Shown: in pieces, positions 1 to 5,193 of the stretch
Position numbering within the stretch: the stretch's first letter is position 1
Layout of the letters: each line of letters starts with the position of its first letter
DNA from: Candidatus Hydrogenedentota bacterium
GTDB lineage: Bacteria; Hydrogenedentota; Hydrogenedentia; Hydrogenedentales; SLHB01
Direction: 5' to 3'
DNA: 7,968 nucleotides
NCBI GenBank assembly: GCA_003552765.1
Contig: PUOI01000004.1
Coordinates: forward strand, 1-7,968
Notes under the pieces: model-generated
What the model was told of the DNA's origin: nothing
The model's input: the letters and a program-made list of their open reading frames with translations, nothing else
Databases searched by the model: none
Position numbers and translations under genes: made by a program

Positions 1-42
1 AGAAGGAAATACGTAAGTGCTTGATAGGAAAGGGTTTATGAA

Positions 43-120
<78 letters not shown>

Positions 121-147
121 ACGTTGTTGGTGGATGCGTTTGGTTAT

Positions 148-177
148 AGGATACAGGGGAGGGGCGGAGCCTGTCAA
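148..177 (-). promoter_or_regulatory. sigma70-type promoter of tRNA-Pro
   Basis: On the - strand a perfect -35 TTGACA (177-172) is followed after 18 bases by TATCCT (153-148), which matches the -10 consensus at 4 of 6 positions. The expected start is near 141, about 20 bases before the mature tRNA. Position, orientation and the perfect -35 make this the likely promoter. An alternative -10 shifted to TATAAC is possible but would need a 23-base spacer. Confidence 0.65.
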
Positions 178-220
178 ACTCGCGGCTGGGGGCATCGAGG
201 GGGACGTCAAAGGGAGGGGC

Positions 221-330
221 GTGTCAGTAACGTACGCAGGGGTTGGCTTTCGTTAGAATTGCCGGTGGTCATCGCGATTGCCGATATCTTGGCCGCGATT
301 TTGTTGCTTGCTTGGGCCGGGCGTGGCGGT
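221..330 (+). pseudogene. remnant of a prepilin-type N-terminal leader
   Basis: The stretch 253-315 translates as LELPVVIAI-ADILAAILLLA, closely matching the prepilin cleavage/methylation signature GFTLIELLVVIAIIAILAAILLPALA found on type IV pilin-like and DUF1559 proteins. The Gly-Phe of the cleavage site is at 245-250 in another frame, reached from a GTG at 221 that follows the ribosome-site-like AGGGAGGGG (211-219). A one-base loss around 251-252 would join the two frames; an Ile codon also seems lost. Read without a shift, the frame gives G-W-L-S-L-E, keeping Gly and Glu at their -1 and +5 places. After about 330 no pilin-like sequence is visible, so the body of the protein is gone. This is probably a decayed gene fragment; a coincidental match is unlikely given the length. 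Confidence 0.55.
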
Positions 331-548
331 TCGGCGATCGATAGCCAAGCAGCGCCGTTTGAGAAACATGGCGTCGGCACGGGACGGTGTGGTCTGGCGG
401 GAATTTCGGCGGTGGCGGAGTCTGTTTCCGGTTACTGGCCCATAGACGCTGAGCAAACCGTTGTTGATTTGGGAGATCGTCCAGGATAACCAGGTCTGTG
501 CTCAGCGTTTCCTGGAACTCTTGGTGCGGTCTCCATAGCCAGACACGG

Positions 549-556
549 AAAAGGAG
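549..556 (+). promoter_or_regulatory. ribosome binding site of the 563 gene
   Basis: An AAGGAGGG-type Shine-Dalgarno sequence, close to the full anti-16S complement, sits about 6 bases before the ATG at 563. It fixes the start of this gene and argues strongly that the + strand frame is the real one and not the longer open frame on the opposite strand. Confidence 0.8.
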
Positions 557-562
557 GGCACG

Positions 563-1444
563 ATGCGCACATGCCAACACCTCATTCGAGTATCTTTGGC
601 CGTCCTGCTGGCCGGGTGGGCGGCAGGCCCGTCGGCGGAAACGCACGATAACGAGCTGGACCACCGCGACGATTATGTGATGGATTCGATTTCGGGCGGC
701 GATTTCCGGGATTACATCTCCGCGTATATCGTTGACGCGCCGCGCTGGACCTATTCCATGCACACGTACGGCAACTTCCATAACTTCATGCACGAACTCA
801 TGTCCTCGATGGCCCGCTATGCCGCGACGGCGCGGGGGGACGATGACAAAGTGCCGGAGTTCGAGCACCGGATCTCTGGCGGCGAATGGGGGGCGTACCG
901 GGAAGCGTTGGAGGAGTCCGGCGAGGAGTCGCTGTGGCGGGACCTCGTCCAGATCACCGAGATCATGCATGACCGGGTCCACCACGTCATGGCGAAGTCG
1001 CTGATGTACGATAAGGAAATGTACGGGCGGGACGTCGATCTCTCCGAATATCTTCGTGGTGAGCGGCTTGCCCCCGGCGAGGGTATTCCAGAGCCGGATG
1101 AGGTGAGGGTGAATCCGCTTTCGCTCGACGAGTTTCGCGAACTCGCCTGGCGGTATGAAGCAGAGGACAAGTATCTGCATGAGGCCGTGCAGCAGATGAT
1201 CGTTTTCGCACACATGCTGGATGATATGCTCACCCAATGGCTGGCATATGGGGCGTCCAAGGAAGATAGCGCCTGCCGGCCGCCTGATGGGGCCGTGGAC
1301 AAGCGCGGGGAAGGCTGGAGTGAGTACGCCGAGGCCATTTCCGATTGCGAACACACGGAATGGCGCGAGTTTGTTCAGCTTGCGTCTCTCATGCGGGAGC
1401 GTATTCATCACATGATGTACAAGATGGCCCGGTATCACGAGTGA
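563..1444 (+). CDS. exported His/Met-rich helical protein with internal duplication, family unknown
   Basis: I do not recognise the family. The 293-residue product starts with a Sec signal peptide (basic start, hydrophobic core about 8-20, likely cleavage after PSA, residue 25), so it should act outside the cytoplasm. The mature part looks all-helical and acidic, and contains two copies of one module: residues about 45-155 and 187-293. Matching landmarks are DFRDY (47-51) and EFREL (190-194), FMHEL (75-79) and FAHML (215-219), WRDLVQ (125-130) and WREFVQ (267-272), and above all RVHHVM (138-143) and RIHHMM (280-285). The paired HHxM motifs and other His and Met residues could bind a metal or heme, which is inference. 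The only two Cys of the mature protein, 238 and 262, are in copy 2 and might form a disulfide. No CxxCH heme motif is present. A strong ribosome site decides the start. The gene stands alone, with a hairpin 50 bases after its stop. Confidence 0.85.
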   Translation: MRTCQHLIRVSLAVLLAGWAAGPSAETHDNELDHRDDYVMDSISGGDFRDYISAYIVDAPRWTYSMHTYGNFHNFMHELMSSMARYAATARGDDDKVPEFEHRISGGEWGAYREALEESGEESLWRDLVQITEIMHDRVHHVMAKSLMYDKEMYGRDVDLSEYLRGERLAPGEGIPEPDEVRVNPLSLDEFRELAWRYEAEDKYLHEAVQQMIVFAHMLDDMLTQWLAYGASKEDSACRPPDGAVDKRGEGWSEYAEAISDCEHTEWREFVQLASLMRERIHHMMYKMARYHE

Positions 1445-1494
1445 TGCGTTGGTTTTCGTGGCTGTAGTGGAAGCGTGAAAAGTGAACCAAGCAT

Positions 1495-1519
1495 GGGGGG
1501 AGGCGTGAGTCCTTCCCCC
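1495..1519 (+). terminator. stem-loop after the 563 gene, possible terminator
   Basis: GGGGGGAGG (1495-1503) pairs with CCTTCCCCC (1511-1519), a 9-bp stem including one G-U pair, closed by a 7-base loop. It lies 50 bases past the stop codon. What follows is only TTGTGCTGTG, not a proper run of T, so termination here would be weak; it could instead protect the 3' end of the message. Confidence 0.45.
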
Positions 1520-1693
1520 TTGTGCTGTGCGCGAACATCGCGGCATGCGCTCGGGGACAAACGAACGTGCGGCCGGCGGGGACGAATTGTAGTGAAGGAG
1601 TACGGGCGTGGGGGAATATACGCGCATCGCGCGGGGTTAACGTTTTGGCGCACTAATATTGCGCGTGCGCGTCAGATATCTGTTGGAAACACG

Positions 1694-1723
1694 TTGGATT
1701 GGGAGGAGGGGATATGGTATAGT
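1694..1723 (+). promoter_or_regulatory. candidate distal promoter with extended -10
   Basis: TTGGAT (1694-1699) and TATAGT (1718-1723, 5 of 6 to consensus) are 18 bases apart, and the -10 is preceded by TGG (1715-1717), an extended -10 element. The predicted start is near 1730, inside the palindrome at 1729-1746. It points towards the radical SAM gene. Confidence 0.5.
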
Positions 1724-1728
1724 CCGCA

Positions 1729-1746
1729 CATTCCATGTATGGAATG
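1729..1746. promoter_or_regulatory. 18-bp palindrome at the distal promoter start site, possible operator
   Basis: CATTCCAT (1729-1736) and ATGGAATG (1739-1746) form a perfect inverted repeat separated by GT. It covers the predicted +1 of the promoter at 1694-1723, a standard place for a repressor site. It could equally form a hairpin at the very 5' end of the transcript. Which protein would bind is unknown. Confidence 0.45.
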
Positions 1747-1936
1747 CGGGCGAATCCCGAGAACCCCGGAATCACCCCCTGCGAGGCGGGGAGCTTGCCA
1801 GACCGGAATGAGGGATGGTGCGACGCGCCGGGCACTGCCGCCGTCCCGCTCCTTCACACCTTCAGTTCCTCTAAAGACGGATCATTCCCCCGCCACGGAC
1901 GGCTCTTTGCCGGATGGCTGGGGAGCAACATTGTGG

Positions 1937-1965
1937 TTGCTTGGCGCCGTGATTGGGGGTACAAT
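1937..1965 (+). promoter_or_regulatory. candidate proximal promoter of the radical SAM gene
   Basis: TACAAT (1960-1965, 5 of 6 to the -10 consensus) stands 17 bases after TTGCTT (1937-1942), a weak -35. The predicted start near 1972 would give a leader of about 40 bases carrying the palindrome at 1982-1995 and the ribosome site. Confidence 0.5.
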
Positions 1966-1981
1966 CTAGTCCATACATATA

Positions 1982-1995
1982 CCAGCGTTCGCTGG
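1982..1995. promoter_or_regulatory. 14-bp palindrome between promoter and ribosome site
   Basis: CCAGCG and CGCTGG form a perfect inverted repeat around TT. It begins about 10 bases past the predicted start of the 1937-1965 promoter and ends 2 bases before the AGGAG ribosome site (1998-2002). It could be an operator, although the 2-base loop is too tight for a full RNA hairpin. Confidence 0.35.
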
Positions 1996-2011
1996 ATAGG
2001 AGCGCCCCATA

Positions 2012-4147
2012 ATGAAACACCTTCACATTGTCTATATATTGCCAAGCCGCTATGACGATGACGGACATGTGTTCCGCTTCTGGCGGGGCATCCTTCCGTC
2101 GAACACACTAGCCTGTCTGAAGAGCCTCACTAACGAGGTTGCGGACAAGAAGGCCCTCGGGGATGACGTGCGCATCACGGTGGAGAGTTATGACGACACC
2201 GTGCAGAAGATCCCCTACAAGAAAATCCTGAAGAAAGCGCAGGATCCGGACACGCAAGTCCTGGTCGGAATGGTTGGGGTGCAGTCGAACCAGTATCCTC
2301 GCGGCTTGGACCTCGCCAAGCAATTCCGCGCCGACGGCATCCCTGTTATGATTGGGGGCTTTCACGTGAGCGGCGTGCTGGCGATGAACGGGGAGCCCAC
2401 GCGCGACCTGCAAGAGGCGCTTGACGCGGGCATCACGCTGGTCCGGGGCGAGGCCGAGGCGCCGGGGGTGCTTGAAGGCATCCTTAGTGATGCGCTTCAT
2501 GGCCGTATGAAGCCAATCTACGACATCACGGAAACGCCGGACATCCATGACGCGGCTGTGCCGCAGCCCGATACCGAGTATCTCCAGCATTTCGTCACGA
2601 AGAGCATGGGCACCATCGACACGAGCCGCGGATGCCCCTTCAATTGTTCGTTCTGCACGATCATCAATGTGCAGGGACGCAAGATGCGGCACCGGAGCGC
2701 GAAGTGCATCCTTGAGACCATCCGGTCGAATTACGAGCGCGGGATTACGTTCTACTTCTTCACCGATGACAATCTCGCGCGCAGTCCCGTGTGGGAGGAG
2801 TTGTTCGACGGGCTCATCGCCATGCGCGAGACGGGCATGAACATTGGGTTCATGATGCAAGTGGACACGCAATCCTACAAGCTCCCGAACTTTGTGGATA
2901 AGGCGTCGCGGGCGGGGTGTTATCAGGCGTTCATCGGGCTCGAGACGATCAACGAAGACAATATCGCCGCCACGGGCAAACGCCAGAACAAAGTGGGGCA
3001 ATTCGCCGAGATGGCCCAGCGCTGGCGCGAGGCGGAAATCCTCATCCACACCGGGTTCATCATTGGCCTTCCGCACGACACGGTGGACTCCATCCGGCGG
3101 GACATCGCCACGTTGAAGGACAGCATCAAGGTGGACCAGGCGTCGTTCTTCATGCTGACGCCCTTGCCCGGTTCGCGCGACCACACCAACATGGTGAAGG
3201 ACAAGACCCCCATCGACGCGGACCTCAACAACCTCGACAGTTTCCACGAGACCTTCCGTCATCCCCGCATTGCCCCGGGGGAATGGTACAAACTGTACCG
3301 CGAGGCGTGGGACAGCTTTTACAGCGTCGAGAACATGACCAACATCATGTTGCGGATGCCGCCTTCCCGCTATTGGCGGATGTTCGGTCTGCTGCTGTGG
3401 TACCGCTACTCGTCCGTCGCGGGCACGCATCCCATGGTGACGGGATTCGGGCGGCTCAAGGAACGCAAGGCCCGGCGGCCGATCTTCGGTGTGGAAAGCG
3501 TCCCGCGCTATGCATGGCGGCGCGTGAAGGACGTCGCGTGGGCCGCGAAGGCGTACACGCAGTTGTTCTGGGAGTTTCAAGAAGTGTGGCTGCTGAGCCG
3601 CCGGCCTTCCGCCCCGCAATGGGCCGCGCTGGCGCATCTCCGCGAGACGTGGCTCACGGTGCGCCGCCGCGTCGATGAGAGCGCCTTGGCGGGACGCTAC
3701 GACGAGGGCATGCTCGAGATCCGGACCCTGCTGTCGGAGGCGTCCCAGCGCATGCACAAGCTCAGCCAGGAAGACAAGGGGTTGAGCAGGAGCGCGCGGA
3801 AGAAGCTCAAGGAAAAGGCGCACGAGATCGACGCGTATTTCCGCGACTTCGAATTGCAGAAGCCGACATGGGACGACTTGGTCAAGGCGCAGCGCTACAT
3901 CCGCGAGGGACTCATCTCCTGGTACGAGGAGCTTGCGATTGGGTACGTGGGATTGCGCCGCCGGCTCAACACGTTCTGGCGCCGGCAATTGACGCTGCTC
4001 AAGTCAGGGCGGTTCTGGAAGCTCAACTTCCTGTCCCTGCCAAAGGCGATCCTTTCCGAGGCCGTGATCAGTTACCGATTCGCGGTGGAGGGCTTGTGCC
4101 GCGTCGTAAAGACCGCGCCGCCGCAAGAAGAGGGCGAAAGGGCATGA
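2012..4147 (+). CDS. cobalamin-binding-type radical SAM protein with long C-terminal extension
   Basis: This 711-residue protein has the order expected of B12-dependent radical SAM enzymes (RSMT/BchE-like). An N-terminal Rossmann-like B12 domain (about 1-165) includes IGGFHVS (114-120) and VRGEAE (144-149). The radical SAM barrel (about 195-440) has the cluster motif CxxxCxxC at Cys208, Cys212 and Cys215. Typical later motifs are FFTDDNLAR (249-257), MQVDTQ (282-287), FIGLETIN (307-314) and TPLPGSRDH (383-391). The DxHxxG B12 ligand motif is not seen, as in many of this class. A positively charged, probably helical tail follows (about 450-711), longer than in relatives I recall. Such enzymes often methylate or rearrange unreactive carbons; the substrate here cannot be read from sequence. 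AGGAG nine bases before the ATG supports the start. A strong hairpin follows, so the gene is probably monocistronic. Confidence 0.92.
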   Translation: MKHLHIVYILPSRYDDDGHVFRFWRGILPSNTLACLKSLTNEVADKKALGDDVRITVESYDDTVQKIPYKKILKKAQDPDTQVLVGMVGVQSNQYPRGLDLAKQFRADGIPVMIGGFHVSGVLAMNGEPTRDLQEALDAGITLVRGEAEAPGVLEGILSDALHGRMKPIYDITETPDIHDAAVPQPDTEYLQHFVTKSMGTIDTSRGCPFNCSFCTIINVQGRKMRHRSAKCILETIRSNYERGITFYFFTDDNLARSPVWEELFDGLIAMRETGMNIGFMMQVDTQSYKLPNFVDKASRAGCYQAFIGLETINEDNIAATGKRQNKVGQFAEMAQRWREAEILIHTGFIIGLPHDTVDSIRRDIATLKDSIKVDQASFFMLTPLPGSRDHTNMVKDKTPIDADLNNLDSFHETFRHPRIAPGEWYKLYREAWDSFYSVENMTNIMLRMPPSRYWRMFGLLLWYRYSSVAGTHPMVTGFGRLKERKARRPIFGVESVPRYAWRRVKDVAWAAKAYTQLFWEFQEVWLLSRRPSAPQWAALAHLRETWLTVRRRVDESALAGRYDEGMLEIRTLLSEASQRMHKLSQEDKGLSRSARKKLKEKAHEIDAYFRDFELQKPTWDDLVKAQRYIREGLISWYEELAIGYVGLRRRLNTFWRRQLTLLKSGRFWKLNFLSLPKAILSEAVISYRFAVEGLCRVVKTAPPQEEGERA

Positions 4148-4187
4148 CGGGTTTTACGTTACATAGCCTATAACGAGTGGCTGACGC

Positions 4188-4217
4188 TAGGGAGATCCGG
4201 GAAACCGGGTCTCCCTA
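4188..4217 (+). terminator. hairpin terminator of the radical SAM gene
   Basis: TAGGGAGATCCGG (4188-4200) pairs with CCGGGTCTCCCTA (4205-4217), a 13-bp stem with one U-G pair and a very stable GAAA tetraloop. It begins 41 bases after the stop codon. The bases after it (TTGCGCTTTAAT) are only moderately T-rich. It sits about 40 bases before the next start codon, so it most likely ends radical SAM transcription; if the next gene starts upstream, it would act as an attenuator. Confidence 0.7.
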
Positions 4218-4258
4218 TTGCGCTTTAATGGAAGCCGAAGACAGGAAAGGATGGAGAC

Positions 4259-5122
4259 ATGCCACGGAAAACACGCATAAGCAATTCACGCGAAATCAGC
4301 CTGCCCCACGCGCGTACACGCATCCTTGCTGGCATTGCCCTCGCGTGCATCCCACTGGCGTTTGCAATCCACGCCCCGGAAGTCACTGCTGAACAAACCA
4401 CCTGGTGGGTGGGAGCCGATTCCCACGTTGGCCATCCCACGGAAGACCACGTGGGACAGCACCTCGCCGAGTCGGTGGCCGACGTCAACGCCCTCGGCAT
4501 CGCCGATTACGCCATCATACTCGGCGACCTCGTCGAGGACCGCCATGAATACGCGGAGGTCTTCGAGGAGACGATGAACGCGTTGGACGTGGAATGGACG
4601 TATGTCCTGGGCAACCATGATTTCGACGAGGACGATCATGAACCCGTCTTGGAGCCCCATTACGCAGCCCAAACGGTGCAGGGGATCCGCTTCATCCAGC
4701 TCTCGGACGAACTCACGGGTTTCGAGGATAGAGACCTCGTCATGAGCGGTGAGCAGGAGAGTTGGTTCTGGGATGAACTGGAAACCCACCAGGACACGCC
4801 CATCTTTCTGTTCACCCATCAACCCCATTGGGAGGTGGAGATCTGGCCGGAACTGCAAGAGCGGCTCGAGGATTACAACATCGCGGCGTGGTTCAGCGCC
4901 CACAAACACAACTGGAATATTGAAGAAGACACCGAATACGGCTTTGTCCAAATCAACATTCACTCGATCGGCGGGGTTCGCGAGGACTATCTGAGCACAT
5001 TTCTACACTTAGAAACAGCGGAGGACTCGGTAGAGGCGGCAGTCCGATTTCGAGATCACCAGGCGCAAGAGTGGATCGCAGTGGATGGGCAACGCGAAGT
5101 CAGGTTTTCCGTGGCTCGGTGA
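4259..5122 (+). CDS. exported calcineurin-like metallophosphoesterase
   Basis: The 287-residue product carries the full set of calcineurin-like phosphoesterase motifs, which hold two metal ions that hydrolyse phosphoester bonds. These are DSH (54-56), GDLVED (89-94), GNHD (118-121), the His of LFTHQPH (His187), and AHKH (214-217). The last motif is normally GHxH; here Ala replaces Gly, but both His are kept. A basic N-terminus and hydrophobic segment (about 22-38), with possible cleavage after VTA (residue 44), suggest export. The protein is strongly acidic. Phosphate ester, cyclic nucleotide and phospholipid substrates are all possible within the family, and sequence does not decide. AAAGGA about 10 bases upstream supports the ATG. 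No clear promoter is visible after the preceding terminator. The propeller gene follows 71 bases later on the same strand. Confidence 0.9.
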   Translation: MPRKTRISNSREISLPHARTRILAGIALACIPLAFAIHAPEVTAEQTTWWVGADSHVGHPTEDHVGQHLAESVADVNALGIADYAIILGDLVEDRHEYAEVFEETMNALDVEWTYVLGNHDFDEDDHEPVLEPHYAAQTVQGIRFIQLSDELTGFEDRDLVMSGEQESWFWDELETHQDTPIFLFTHQPHWEVEIWPELQERLEDYNIAAWFSAHKHNWNIEEDTEYGFVQINIHSIGGVREDYLSTFLHLETAEDSVEAAVRFRDHQAQEWIAVDGQREVRFSVAR

Positions 5123-5134
5123 GAGACGTCATTC

Positions 5135-5185
5135 GCCGAGTAACGCCAGCGGCGTAGAGAACCGTTGGTGAAACTCGGCAGGGGG
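5135..5185 (+). promoter_or_regulatory. structured leader abutting the ribosome site of the propeller gene
   Basis: GCCGAGT (5135-5141) pairs perfectly with ACTCGGC (5173-5179). Inside lies a perfect hairpin ACGCC-AGC-GGCGT (5143-5155) and a weak one ACC-GTT-GGT (5161-5169), so the element could fold as a three-way junction. The closing stem ends directly against the AGGGGG ribosome site (5180-5185), which lies 8 bases before the ATG at 5194. This could tune translation or stabilise message ends. It lacks a T run, so it does not look like a terminator. Confidence 0.45.
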
Positions 5186-5193
5186 ATAGAGGC

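Larger units (their letters stand above)
121..562. other. intergenic region between divergent tRNA-Pro and the 563 gene
   Basis: Apart from the tRNA-Pro promoter and the prepilin remnant, I find no gene here. An open frame runs 124-489 on the + strand, but it starts at a TTG next to the tRNA, lacks a ribosome site and has no recognisable sequence beyond the remnant. No convincing promoter for the gene at 563 was found. The best candidate, TTGTTG (461-466) with an 18-base spacer to GATAAC (485-490), is weak. Confidence 0.6.
1445..2011. other. 567-base gene-free region upstream of the radical SAM gene
   Basis: No convincing gene is present. The open frames here (+ strand 1475-1969 and 1735-2055, and short - strand ones) lack suitable ribosome sites and have no protein-like sequence. 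The region holds a stem-loop at 1495-1519, promoter candidates at 1694-1723 and 1937-1965, an 18-bp palindrome at 1729-1746, a 14-bp palindrome at 1982-1995, and several small GC-rich hairpins between 1760 and 1860, for example GGTGC-GAC-GCGCC. If the first promoter is used, the radical SAM gene has a leader of about 280 bases. I could not match that leader to a known riboswitch class. Confidence 0.6.

Noticed and set aside
1..42. Window start, downstream of tRNA-Pro
   Set aside because: I see no terminator, gene or repeat in these 42 bases.
461..490. Promoter for the 563 gene (TTGTTG, 18 bases, GATAAC)
   Set aside because: Both hexamers match poorly, and the sequence is no better than expected by chance in a stretch this long.
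269..1627. A 452-codon open frame on the - strand opposite the 563 gene
   Set aside because: It covers a + strand gene with a strong ribosome site, signal peptide and internally duplicated protein. The - strand product is low in recognisable motifs and is the usual mirror of a GC-rich gene.
1475..1969. A 164-codon + strand open frame in the gap before the radical SAM gene
   Set aside because: There is no ribosome site at its start, its composition is not protein-like, and it overlaps promoters and palindromes.
1735..2055. A 106-codon + strand open frame starting inside the palindrome and overlapping the radical SAM start
   Set aside because: The purine-rich ribosome-like stretch (1702-1710) is too far upstream, and the product has no recognisable features. 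The ATG at 1714 that this stretch would serve gives only two codons before a stop.
2108..3988. A 626-codon open frame on the - strand opposite the radical SAM gene
   Set aside because: The + strand product has all radical SAM motifs; the - strand product is His/Arg/Val-rich shadow sequence with no family signal.
4169..4174. TATAAC as a -10 for the phosphoesterase gene
   Set aside because: No -35 is present at 16-18 bases upstream, and transcription from it would run straight into the strong hairpin at 4188-4217.
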